A stretch of 11,004 bases of DNA from Actinomycetota bacterium (GCA_028696435.1 JAQVHC010000040.1:1-11004); one strand, 5' to 3'. Counted from the first letter of the stretch, positions 1 to 6,319 are shown. Program-made: numbers and translations. The notes: generated from the sequence alone by a model not told the origin.

Positions 1-433
1 TCTTTTAACCTTATCCTATCTGTAGTCATTATCTGTACCATTCTCAATCCTTGGGAAAATATTTAATTGCAGGGAATATTAGATCCTGCTTATTATGGTA
101 GCCTTGCCACACTGAAATTTACCGGGTGATTATAAGTAAAACAATAATTGAGTATGGTTCTCTTGATTATTCCAATAGCAGGTTTTAAAGCGAATTATAT
201 TGTTTTATAAAATTTTAGGAGTTAAAGGTAGAAAGTTATATATCCAGGATTAAAGAGAGCTTTTAAAAGAGCGATTTTAAAATACTAATTTTAAAAAAAT
301 TATTCTTTCAACATGTACAGCAGCAGGATTGTTGGGAGATAGGATTCGAACAAATTTTAACGAATGTTTAAGTTGAGGCAGAATTAACTTATGAATATAT
401 TAAATATCCCAATTAAATTTTTATCTTTTATAT
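1..433. other. Gene-free AT-rich stretch
   Basis: No open frame with coding character was seen on either strand. The stretch is AT-rich and lies downstream of the minus-strand lipoprotein gene. No convincing intrinsic terminator for that gene was found here. A short segment near 333-350 resembles the reverse complement of a tRNA T-loop, but no other part of a tRNA is present. Confidence 0.6.
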
Positions 434-1663
434 TTAATTTATATCAAGCGCACTTCTAACTTGATCTTGAGTCATTCCAGATTTTAAACGATGATCATAA
501 AGTAATTTGATTATTTCACAATCTATCGGTGCATATGATACTGTATTAGTCCATCCTTGATAAAAGATACTCTGTTGGTATCTAAATGAATCATTCATTA
601 ATCCAATACTTTGTGTCAATTCCTCCCTGATTAGATGGGAACGTTCCTGCTGGTTCGGCTTATCAGTTGAAATCAGGATTTTTCCTCTGTTAACAGCTCC
701 GGAAGAATCCCACCAGATATAGAAGAAACCCCAATTTCCCGGTACATAATTAGGTTCTATTGAAGGAAATTGATCTATAGTTGTGAAGTATATCTCTACA
801 TTAGAATCATTTGAAACAATACTTAGAGAAATACCTCCCATCATAGAGTTTAATTCAGCTATGACCTGGTTTAATGTGCTAATATCGTCACTTGTTGGCG
901 AACCATTTACTTTAATTCTGATATTATTAACCCATTTATGTAATACAGTTGTAGGTGTACCATACTCAGCACCAAAAGCGATTTCAAAGAAATACTCCAG
1001 GCCCTGACTACTATATATTGTATTTGAAGGAGGTGTACTGTTATTTATACTTGTATCAGCAATGTTTTCTGTAATTTCTAGTTTCTGTAAATCGCAACCC
1101 CAGTGTAATGTAATGGAATCTGTATCGGAACCTTCTGAATTTATGGCACTAGCAGTAAGTGTGTATACTTCATTTGGATGAAGATTAACTTGAGCTTTAT
1201 GTTTCCCCCATGCACCGGCACTGTCATCTTTTGAAAAAGTCACTATGGGAACAGGATCTCCTGTAACAACTGACTTTATTCTATAATAACATACCCCATC
1301 AGCTTCAGAATAAGTTGGGCCCTGATATATCATGAGATCAATTGTTGGAGGGCTCAGCTCTTCGTTAGCAGACACCTCTGGTTTAGTCTCTGAAGCAGTA
1401 GATTTATTAGATTCTTCAGAAATAGAATCAGTTGTTTCTTCTTCTGATAAGGCTGGAACTGATTCATCCTCTTTTTCTTCTATAATAGCTTCCGTATTTT
1501 CTGCAATGGGTACCTCTTTTGTATTTTCTGCATCTTCTGTAATTTCTTCTAAATTAGTTTCTTTAGTGTACTGACTGCATGATGTGGAGAAGCTTAGAAG
1601 TATTAATATAATAAATATAATAATGCTTGGTAATATAAAAGAACTCGACTTAAAAGTTTTCAT
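434..1663 (-). CDS. Secreted lipoprotein with Ig-like segment and DUF2927-like domain
   Basis: A 409-residue protein, probably anchored outside the cytoplasmic membrane. Residues 1-29 are a signal peptide: K2/K5, a very hydrophobic stretch at 9-25, then STSC with C29 as candidate lipidated cysteine. The -3 residue is Ser, so the lipobox is not canonical. Residues 30-103 are a Glu/Ser/Thr-rich linker typical of surface proteins. Residues 106-190 look like an Ig/PKD-type beta-sandwich, starting PPTIDLMIYQGP and ending SITLHWGC; C125 and C190 might form a disulfide. Residues 220-409 resemble DUF2927, with the signature HLIREELTQSIGL at 343-355 followed by ND and SIFY. In that family the HxxxEE pattern is reminiscent of metallopeptidase-like motifs, but activity is unproven. 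The ATG is preceded by AAAGGAGAAGAG, which fixes the start. It stands alone, with no co-oriented neighbour nearby. The domain calls are from memory of family patterns; the exact role is unknown. Confidence 0.75.
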   Translation of the reverse strand: MKTFKSSSFILPSIIIFIILILLSFSTSCSQYTKETNLEEITEDAENTKEVPIAENTEAIIEEKEDESVPALSEEETTDSISEESNKSTASETKPEVSANEELSPPTIDLMIYQGPTYSEADGVCYYRIKSVVTGDPVPIVTFSKDDSAGAWGKHKAQVNLHPNEVYTLTASAINSEGSDTDSITLHWGCDLQKLEITENIADTSINNSTPPSNTIYSSQGLEYFFEIAFGAEYGTPTTVLHKWVNNIRIKVNGSPTSDDISTLNQVIAELNSMMGGISLSIVSNDSNVEIYFTTIDQFPSIEPNYVPGNWGFFYIWWDSSGAVNRGKILISTDKPNQQERSHLIREELTQSIGLMNDSFRYQQSIFYQGWTNTVSYAPIDCEIIKLLYDHRLKSGMTQDQVRSALDIN

Positions 1664-1742
1664 CTCTTCTCCTTTAAGCAGGTTTTTAAAACATTAACTT
1701 ATCAGCATATTTGATACAGCTACGGGTCACTTAATTGTTTCT

Positions 1743-1753
1743 ATTATATTATA
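1743..1753 (-). promoter_or_regulatory. Possible -10 elements of the lipoprotein gene
   Basis: Read on the minus strand, two overlapping TATAAT hexamers (1753-1748 and 1748-1743) lie about 80 bp upstream of the lipoprotein start. No good -35 hexamer lies at the usual spacing, so the assignment rests on the -10 match alone in AT-rich DNA. Confidence 0.3.
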
Positions 1754-1862
1754 ATTTCTGTATTGTCTCCTGTATATTCCCCGGATTACCTGGAAAAATT
1801 ACATTTGCAGGACTATTATAGATTAAAAGTATGGGAATAAAAGATGCTTCAATATGCTTTAA

Positions 1863-1903
1863 AATAAGCTGTCTATTACTTATAAGAAATTTTTTAGCTT
1901 ATT
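1863..1903. repeat. Inverted repeat AATAAGCT / AGCTTATT
   Basis: Perfect 8-bp arms at 1863-1870 and 1896-1903 are separated by 25 bases, upstream of the toxin-antitoxin promoter. A shorter hairpin with the same TAAGCT/AGCTTA core lies just after the toxin gene (2579-2600). It may be a boundary or regulatory element, or chance in AT-rich DNA. Confidence 0.35.
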
Positions 1904-1943
1904 GCTTTTAGAATCAATTTAATTTTATTTATTCCTTCGAATT

Positions 1944-1952
1944 TGCTATAAT
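1944..1952 (+). promoter_or_regulatory. Extended -10 promoter of the toxin-antitoxin operon
   Basis: TGCTATAAT at 1944-1952 is a perfect extended -10 element (TGn plus TATAAT). The -35 region (around 1924-1929, TTTATT) is weak, as is usual for extended -10 promoters. Transcription would start near 1959 and give a leader of roughly 75 bases before the antitoxin ATG. Confidence 0.6.
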
Positions 1953-2035
1953 ACGAATATCTGAAAATCTTATTTAATTATTTATAAAATTTAGTTTAAT
2001 TATTTTTAAATAGATTAGAGCGGGTGGTGAAGAGA

Positions 2036-2305
2036 ATGGTTACAAAATTAAGAGAAAGAGCACAGATAACTCTACCGTCAGAAATTGTTAAAAAACTAAA
2101 CCTTAAGACCGGAGACAATCTCGAAATAACTCTGGAGGAAGACAGAATAGTAATAAAACCTGTGCTGGTTATAGACAGGTCTCAGTCATGGTTCTGGTCA
2201 GAGGACTGGCAGGCTAAAGAAAAAGAAGTTGAGGCAGACATTAAGGCCGGTAGAATTCATAAGGCTAAGGGATTTAAAGACCTGGTAGAAAAACTGGAAA
2301 AATAA
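2036..2305 (+). CDS. AbrB/MazE-type antitoxin
   Basis: An 89-residue DNA-binding antitoxin that should neutralise the toxin encoded immediately downstream and repress its own operon. Residues 1-43 form the swapped-hairpin AbrB/MazE/SpoVT fold: MVTKLRERAQITLPSEIVKKL, then LKTGDNLEITLEEDRIVIKP. Residues 50-89 are an extended acidic tail (SQSWFWSEDWQ, then KEVEADIKAGRI) of the sort that wraps the partner toxin. The frame is open from GTG at 2024, but ATG 2036 is preferred because GGTGGTGA at 2023-2030 then serves as the ribosome site at normal spacing. The stop is one base from the toxin start, so the two genes are translationally linked. The AbrB fold call is strong; the antitoxin role is inferred from fold plus context. 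Confidence 0.85.
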   Translation: MVTKLRERAQITLPSEIVKKLNLKTGDNLEITLEEDRIVIKPVLVIDRSQSWFWSEDWQAKEKEVEADIKAGRIHKAKGFKDLVEKLEK

Positions 2306-2306
2306 T

Positions 2307-2567
2307 ATGGAGATATATTTTTCGGAGAGATTTAAAAAAGATTATAAATTATTTTCTGAAGATATAAAGAAGACAATAATTTCTAAATTAAAAGTACTTT
2401 CCCAAAATCCTTATCATCCATCATTAAGAACCAAAAAAATAAAAAGCAAAGAAGATATTTTCGAGTCAAGCATTAGTATGAGTATTAGAATGACCTGGTG
2501 TTATTATGAAGGTAAAATACTCCTCCGGGCAATAGGAGAACATGATAAGACCATTAAAAATCCTTAA
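2307..2567 (+). CDS. RelE/ParE-superfamily toxin
   Basis: An 86-residue basic protein with the size and layout of RelE/YafQ-like toxins, which in characterised members cleave mRNA at the ribosome or poison gyrase. The N-terminus YFSERFKKDYKLF and the helical region at 18-32 match the two-helix start of the fold. The core strands read SSISMSIRMTWCYY (54-67) and KILLRAIGEHD (70-80). The Arg in SIRMTW (R61) and the terminal GEHD (H79) occupy positions where RelE-type nucleases keep catalytic or RNA-contacting residues. It begins one base after the antitoxin stop and has no separate ribosome site of note, so expression depends on coupling. Subfamily (RelE, YafQ or ParE) and target cannot be decided from sequence alone. 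The gene appears intact. Confidence 0.82.
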   Translation: MEIYFSERFKKDYKLFSEDIKKTIISKLKVLSQNPYHPSLRTKKIKSKEDIFESSISMSIRMTWCYYEGKILLRAIGEHDKTIKNP

Positions 2568-2578
2568 ACTGTGCTATC

Positions 2579-2606
2579 TAAGCTTGGTGTTTACAGCTTA
2601 TGTTTT
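2579..2606 (+). terminator. Weak hairpin after the toxin gene
   Basis: Arms TAAGCT (2579-2584) and AGCTTA (2595-2600) enclose a 10-base loop and are followed by TGTTTT. The stem is short and AU-rich, so this is at best a weak intrinsic terminator for the toxin-antitoxin transcript. Confidence 0.35.
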
Positions 2607-2763
2607 ATAGCTCTTTGTATATAAGTTCTTTATATAAATTGGTGTTTCCTGTTAGCTTTTTCTCATAATTATATATGCCTATATATTATTTTATAATCAT
2701 TGCATTCAATATATACTATTGAGGGATAATATTATAAATTTAAAAATCTTTTATAAAACTGCT

Positions 2764-2904
2764 ATGTTTTTAGGCATTGATGGGTGCAGAGCAGGCTGGG
2801 TAGCTGCATCTATTGACAAAAATAATAAAATAGAAATCACTCTTCTTGGAAATATTACAGAATTGTGGGAAAGATTTCCAAGAGCTATAAAATATTGGTT
2901 GTAA
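2764..2904 (+). pseudogene. Truncated DUF429 protein (N-terminus only)
   Basis: About 46 residues starting MFLGIDGCRAGWVAASID match the beginning of DUF429 proteins, predicted RNase H-like nucleases of roughly 200-250 residues whose first strand carries the conserved G-D-G-C-xx-GW motif with a likely catalytic Asp. The match continues to FPRAIKYWL, where intact members go on to an I-D-x-P-x-G segment; here the frame stops instead. The frame is also open upstream to TTG 2719, but ATG 2764 directly precedes the family start. No good ribosome site is visible. The remaining three quarters of the gene are missing and replaced by unrelated sequence, so this is a dead 5' fragment. Confidence 0.7.
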
Positions 2905-2947
2905 AACAACTCTTAGATAGCGCATGTAAAAGATACAAAGAATTAGA

Positions 2948-3175
2948 TACGGTTATGAAAAATGTGTTGATGAGGATAGGAAACAATATATGAATGAAAA
3001 TGGTAATTTAATTGATTGGAAAAAAACTGCTATGGATATACCATGACCATGCCATGATTGTGGAGCAATATTTGGCCAATTGCATTTGTATGGTTGTGAT
3101 GTAGAGCAGTGTGCATTTTGTGGTGGGCAACGATTGGGTTATGAATGTGCTAGAGAAGATATAGATAAATTATGA
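2948..3175 (+). pseudogene. Zinc-ribbon protein gene broken by a 6-bp duplication
   Basis: One frame reads YGYEKCVDEDRKQYMNENG, then LIDWKKTAMDIP, a TGA stop at 3044-3046, and continues P-CHDCG-AIFGQLH-LYGCDVEQC-AFCGGQ to a natural stop at 3173-3175. The CxxC (CHDC) and the C-x2-C (CAFC) pairs form a zinc-ribbon typical of small uncharacterised bacterial proteins with the pattern CxDCG...GQxHxxGCDxExCxxCGGQ. The stop lies inside a perfect tandem duplication of ACCATG (3040-3045 and 3046-3051). Removing one copy restores DIPCHDCG in frame. The gene's 5' part before about 2948 is not recognisable and it follows the DUF429 fragment directly, so it may also be truncated. The protein's function is unknown. 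Confidence 0.6.
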
Positions 3176-3286
3176 TTTTTGCTGTTTACTTTCAATATTT
3201 TTTACTCCAGCTTTAAAAATTTAATACTAGCATTCTGGATAGCTGTTATCTTGATTAAGACATTAATCGTTAATTTTATTTTTACC

Positions 3287-3325
3287 AAAAAAATGATTGG
3301 CAGGCCTACATAAAGCAGGCCTGCC
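3287..3325 (-). terminator. Intrinsic terminator of the nuclease-like gene
   Basis: On the minus strand a 9-bp GC-rich stem (GGCAGGCCT / AGGCCTGCC, plus-strand arms 3299-3307 and 3317-3325, 9-base loop) is followed by AATCA and then a run of seven T. It sits just past the stop of the 3334-4353 gene. Confidence 0.8.
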
Positions 3326-3333
3326 TTAAATAA

Positions 3334-4353
3334 TTAATAAGCTCCTAAGTGTCTTTTATTCATTTCCAAATGTGCACCTATCCATTCAAGATTATATTTG
3401 TCTACTATTTTTCTGATGGAATCATAACCTATCCATGATAAATTCTTAAGTTCTATATCATTTGTATTTCTGTAATAATCTGCAATTTGTTTTTCACTTC
3501 TGTCTGTTGTAAGAGAAAGGCATGAAAACTTATTGCATTTTATAAAATCAGCAAAAAAATATTTATGCTCATCATTTGTATATAATTTCCTAAAAGCCCC
3601 ACCTCTATAACCCCTTTGTTTATTAGCCTCTGAGCTATAAATTGGCTCAAGATTAATAACTGATGGTATAAAATCAATTTCTGTAAAATGCTTGCCTATA
3701 GAGTAATTAAGATCGGTCTGGTAAGTTAGCTCATTTATCTCTTCCATAAATGTTCTTCTTTTTGCTTCAAACATTATAAGAAGTTCATCATTTATCGTTA
3801 TTACTGCATCAGGTGTCCCAAACCCCTGCATACCAAAATTAGGCTCAATTACAATCATGTATTTATCAATTTCTTTATCATAAACTTTATTGCCTTGGCA
3901 AGTTATTGTACTGTTTATAAAATCACAGAATGCTTGCTTATTATTTGATAATTCTATAAACAGTGTATTAACAATGCCTCTTTCTCCATAAAATAAAACC
4001 CTAGGCTTTTTGTGCAAAAAATCATTTTGTTCTAATTTTTCAGAACTTAGTTTCAAAACGCTGTTATTATTATTCTTATAAATAGGAAGCGCAACATCTA
4101 CCACTGCCCTATCACCAAGTTTATTTTTTGAAACTTCCTTTAATCTTTCTATCCAAAAGTTTGTATTAGAAACTGGTACCCGGTCTGCAGGAAAACAATC
4201 AGTTATCATGTTTGCAATCTGTGAGGTTTGGTAATCTCTACATGGCTTGTTTCCTCTTGCAATGAAGTCTCTTATAGCACAGCTTTCTCCACTATATGAT
4301 AAGTGAAGATATCTACCTTTTTCCAATTCTGGAATGTATACAATTTTACTCAT
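3334..4353 (-). CDS. PD-(D/E)XK nuclease-like protein
   Basis: A 339-residue soluble protein with the core of the PD-(D/E)XK nuclease fold. GERGIVNTLF (123-132) looks like the first helix with its conserved Glu (E124). GFGTPDAVI (177-185) supplies the P-D of the second motif (D182). ELLIMFEAKRR (190-200) supplies the E-x-K (E196, K198). These three elements in order and spacing are what restriction-type and repair nucleases of this superfamily use for metal-dependent phosphodiester cleavage; the arrangement is seen, catalysis is inferred. The flanking N-terminal ~110 and C-terminal ~130 residues are not recognised and might give target specificity. The frame opens 14 codons earlier, but ATG 4353 is chosen because GGAAGGGAG precedes it at good spacing. 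There is no methyltransferase or helicase alongside, so it is not an obvious restriction-modification system. A terminator hairpin separates it from the upstream gene. Confidence 0.65.
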   Translation of the reverse strand: MSKIVYIPELEKGRYLHLSYSGESCAIRDFIARGNKPCRDYQTSQIANMITDCFPADRVPVSNTNFWIERLKEVSKNKLGDRAVVDVALPIYKNNNNSVLKLSSEKLEQNDFLHKKPRVLFYGERGIVNTLFIELSNNKQAFCDFINSTITCQGNKVYDKEIDKYMIVIEPNFGMQGFGTPDAVITINDELLIMFEAKRRTFMEEINELTYQTDLNYSIGKHFTEIDFIPSVINLEPIYSSEANKQRGYRGGAFRKLYTNDEHKYFFADFIKCNKFSCLSLTTDRSEKQIADYYRNTNDIELKNLSWIGYDSIRKIVDKYNLEWIGAHLEMNKRHLGAY

Positions 4354-4374
4354 ATTTTTCTCCCTTCCTTTTGA

Positions 4375-4408
4375 CAAAATAAAAAGAACCAGCACTTACT
4401 GGTTCTTT
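4375..4408 (-). terminator. Terminator/attenuator-like hairpin between the two minus-strand genes
   Basis: Perfect 10-bp arms AAAGAACCAG (4383-4392) and CTGGTTCTTT (4399-4408) enclose a 6-base loop. On the minus strand the stem is followed by TTATTTT, an intrinsic-terminator layout. It lies after the HTH-nucleotidyltransferase gene and only about 10 bases before the ribosome site of the nuclease-like gene. It either ends the upstream transcript or limits read-through into the downstream gene. A weaker GAGAG/CTCTC pairing lies beside it (about 4420-4438). Confidence 0.65.
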
Positions 4409-4471
4409 AAATAATACTAGAGAGAATCTTTGCCTCTCAAGTAGACACAAATTATTTAATTTTATATTTAT

Positions 4472-5023
4472 CTATTTGTTTTTAATACTAACATAAAGCT
4501 TAAAATTGTCAAGTATTTTATTGATATGATCAACTCTGGAGAATTCTTCATCACTATAAATAAGATAATTTATTTCTCTACCAAGCCTTTTCTCAAGAGC
4601 TGCTATTTTTTCTATAAGCTCATTCTCATCAATTTTACCAGAAACTACAATATCAATATCTGATAAAGTATCATATGTTTTATCTGCAAATGAACCATAA
4701 ATAAATGCTTTGGTTAAACCTTTCAAATCATTAAGAGATTCTTTAAGTTTATGTTCAACACCAATTGTTTTATCTAAAATGTTTTTTACATCATTAAAAA
4801 TTGGAGAATCGGTATTTAAAAAATAATATACAAGGTTACCCTGTTTTTCTTTTTCAAATAGTCCAGTTTTTTCAAGCTTTAACATTTCTCTTCTTATATT
4901 AGAGACAGGGAAGCCAGTTATCCTTTCTAATTGTCTTAAATAATATTTTTTTTCTGGATTATTAAAATATAATTCAAGAATAGCTTTTCTTGTCTTTGAT
5001 TTAGTAAAATTAAAAATATCCAT
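4472..5023 (-). CDS. Winged-helix regulator fused to a MNT-type nucleotidyltransferase domain
   Basis: A 183-residue two-domain protein. Residues 8-70 are a winged helix: KTRKAILELYF, then YYLRQLERITGFPVSNIRR as the helix-turn-helix, and GLFEKEKQGNLVYYFLN as the wing. Residues 103-160 are a minimal nucleotidyltransferase domain of the DNA polymerase-beta superfamily, with FIYGSFA (108-113) and SDIDIVV (121-127), giving the GS...DxD metal and nucleotide site (G110, S111, D122, D124). Proteins of this architecture are common in bacteria and archaea and are usually annotated as nucleotidyltransferase-domain regulators. Related stand-alone MNT domains act as antitoxins by AMPylating HEPN toxins, but no HEPN partner is visible here. 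AAAAGGAT ahead of the ATG is the ribosome site. The start lies inside palindromic DNA that the winged helix probably binds, implying autoregulation. Confidence 0.8.
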   Translation of the reverse strand: MDIFNFTKSKTRKAILELYFNNPEKKYYLRQLERITGFPVSNIRREMLKLEKTGLFEKEKQGNLVYYFLNTDSPIFNDVKNILDKTIGVEHKLKESLNDLKGLTKAFIYGSFADKTYDTLSDIDIVVSGKIDENELIEKIAALEKRLGREINYLIYSDEEFSRVDHINKILDNFKLYVSIKNK

Positions 5024-5066
5024 TTGTAATCCTTTTAGATTACAAATGTAATCAATTTTGATTACA
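5022..5066. promoter_or_regulatory. Twin palindromic operator over the start of the HTH-nucleotidyltransferase gene
   Basis: Two perfect palindromes sit back to back. The first has 10-bp arms ATTTGTAATC (5022-5031) and GATTACAAAT (5038-5047) with a 6-base spacer. The second has 9-bp arms TGTAATCAA (5047-5055) and TTGATTACA (5058-5066) with a 2-base spacer. The unit TGTAATC/GATTACA thus occurs four times with a 22-bp period, about two helical turns, as expected for cooperative dimer binding. The first palindrome covers the start codon and ribosome site, and the second the likely promoter area. Candidate -35 hexamers on the minus strand are TTGACC or TTGATT near 5067-5079. Confidence 0.7.
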
Positions 5067-5080
5067 TAATCAAGGTCAAC

Positions 5081-5250
5081 TTTTTACAGAAGCAGTCAAA
5101 AAACTTGACAGCAGAAAAGGCTGGAATTATACTTAAAGCAGTCGGCGTTGCCGAAAAATTCTGATTGGTTCAGTTGTTCGAGCAGGGGAAACAGTCGTAG
5201 TTCGGGGTAAAGACGAATTTCGACGCAAAGCCGCAAAAATCCCGAAATGA
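5081..5250 (+). pseudogene. Frameshifted remnant of a small basic protein
   Basis: Three short frames together read as one plausible protein end: FTEAVKKL, then TAEKAGIILKAVGVAEK, then LIGSVVRAGETVVVRG followed by KDEFRRKAAKIPK and a stop at 5248-5250. The joins fall at 5101-5110 and in the A-run at 5154-5158; one more A there would restore the frame as EKILIGS. The GExVxVRG...F+RKAA pattern faintly recalls the core of HU/IHF-like DNA-binding proteins, but the match is too weak to name. The base composition is less AT-rich than the flanks and like the protease gene that follows, suggesting they arrived together. Confidence 0.4.
5105..5133 (+). promoter_or_regulatory. Near-consensus sigma-70/sigma-A promoter upstream of the protease gene
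   Basis: TTGACA at 5105-5110 and TATACT at 5128-5133 are separated by exactly 17 bp, almost a textbook housekeeping promoter. A start near 5140 would give a leader of about 155 bases before the protease ATG. It lies inside the remnant coding sequence, so a chance origin is possible. Confidence 0.55.
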
Positions 5251-5297
5251 CAGTTCCTATCAGTAAATTTGGATTTTAATTTAAGAGGGCAATAACA

Positions 5298-6140
5298 ATG
5301 GGAATCATAGATATTTTTTGGATATTCTTCATGTTATCAGCATTGCAACCAGTTATGCAACGCTATTATCTTGATTCTATGCGGACGCGCAAAATTACAC
5401 AATTAGAACGAAAGCGTGGTACACGCGTCATTCTCCTTGTGCATCGACAGGAAACGATGAGCCTCCTTGGCTTTCCGGTGATGCGGTACATTGACGTAAA
5501 TGATTCCGAAGAAGTGATGCGTGCTATTCAAATGACCGGTGAGGATGTACCTATTGATATTATTTTGCATACGCCTGGCGGACTTGTACTTGCGGCATTG
5601 CAAATTGCTCGCGCAATAAAATCCCATAAAGGGAAAGTAACTGTCTTTGTTCCACACTATGCAATGTCCGGTGGTACTTTAATTGCGCTGGCTGCCGATG
5701 AAATTGTGATGTGCAATCATTCTGTGCTTGGGCCAATCGATCCACAACTTGGACAAATGCCTGCTGCCTCTCTTCTCAAAGTTGTCGAACAAAAGCCAAT
5801 TGCTGAGATCGATGACCAAACGCTCATTATGGCAGATGTTGGACGTAAAGCCATTCAACAGGTTGAAGAGGCTGCAATAGAACTTCTTAGTAAGCATATG
5901 GATATAGAAACTGCTCGAAAAATTGCTGGCAAACTTGCTACAGGTACTTGGACACATGACTATCCAATTTCAGCTGAGGAAGCTAGTTCGCTTGGTCTTC
6001 CAGTGAGTACTAATATGCCAAAGGAAGTACTTCAGCTCATGATGCTATACCCTCAACCGGTACGCAAGCAAAGTGGCGGTGTTGAATATGTGCCTATTCC
6101 ACGTTATCGTGATTCTCAAAAACAATCATCACAATTGTAA
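5298..6140 (+). CDS. SDH-family Clp-fold serine protease, membrane-anchored
   Basis: A 280-residue protein matching the SDH_sah family (ClpP/crotonase fold, related to SppA-type signal peptide peptidases). Residues 3-20 form one N-terminal membrane segment, IDIFWIFFMLSALQPV. The catalytic body follows: ILHTPGG (89-95) supplies the oxyanion region, YAMSGGTLIALAADEIVM (121-138) carries the nucleophile Ser124, LGPIDPQLGQ (144-153) is the family signature after it, and TGTWTHDYPISAEEA (215-229) is the conserved C-terminal block. All key motifs are present and the length fits the family, so it looks functional. AGAGGG at 5284-5289 gives good spacing to the ATG. Substrates are unknown; a role in membrane-protein or peptide turnover is inferred. 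Its GC content and codon use (many CGC, GCG, GGT codons) differ from the very AT-rich neighbours. The gene just downstream is a broken ferritin-like gene. Confidence 0.85.
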   Translation: MGIIDIFWIFFMLSALQPVMQRYYLDSMRTRKITQLERKRGTRVILLVHRQETMSLLGFPVMRYIDVNDSEEVMRAIQMTGEDVPIDIILHTPGGLVLAALQIARAIKSHKGKVTVFVPHYAMSGGTLIALAADEIVMCNHSVLGPIDPQLGQMPAASLLKVVEQKPIAEIDDQTLIMADVGRKAIQQVEEAAIELLSKHMDIETARKIAGKLATGTWTHDYPISAEEASSLGLPVSTNMPKEVLQLMMLYPQPVRKQSGGVEYVPIPRYRDSQKQSSQL

Positions 6141-6202
6141 AGCATGATAGAAACGTAACAAATTTCAATTCAAAACTTAACGATAAAAAAAGTAAGACAA
6201 CT

Positions 6203-6319
6203 ATGCCAGAATTTGGATCATCTTTCTCTGGATTAGCAAGCAATAGAAAGCTTACAGAAGAGGAACTCATTCGAGCAATCCGATTTATGGTTGCTACAGA
6301 GTATGAAGCGATTCAGTAA
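6203..6319 (+). pseudogene. Truncated ferritin-like (rubrerythrin-type) protein, N-terminus only
   Basis: Thirty-eight residues, MPEFGSSFSGLASNRKLTEE followed by ELIRAIRFMVATEYEAIQ, then a stop. This is the recognisable start of a ferritin-like family of about 95-110 residues (COG1633-type, related to proteins found beside or packaged by encapsulins; that link is from memory). The first iron-binding helix carries the ExxAIQ motif, and intact members continue with LYxxLAE and a DEExxHxxE second helix. Here homology ends at codon CAG (6314-6316), and sequence leading into a transposase fragment begins. The gene lies 62 bases after the protease gene, so the two may once have formed an operon. 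It cannot make a functional diiron protein. Confidence 0.7.

Noticed and set aside
330..356. tRNA-like T-arm (reverse complement of GGATTCGAAC) with a GGGAGATAGG segment
   Set aside because: The T-stem does not pair and no acceptor, D or anticodon arms can be found on either side; at most it is chance or a distant scrap.
783..1574. Plus-strand frames opposite the lipoprotein gene
   Set aside because: Low-complexity Ser-rich or hydrophobic translations that mirror the Glu/Ser/Thr linker and other parts of the minus-strand gene.
3044..3046. TGA next to a Cys-rich motif as a selenocysteine codon
   Set aside because: The stop is fully explained by the ACCATG tandem duplication, and no SECIS-like hairpin follows at the right place.
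5022..5072. CRISPR-like repeats of GTAATC/GATTAC
   Set aside because: The units alternate in orientation and are too short and close; they fit operator palindromes.
5403..5957. Minus-strand frames opposite the protease gene
   Set aside because: They are shadows of a well-conserved plus-strand gene and have no ribosome sites or recognisable motifs.
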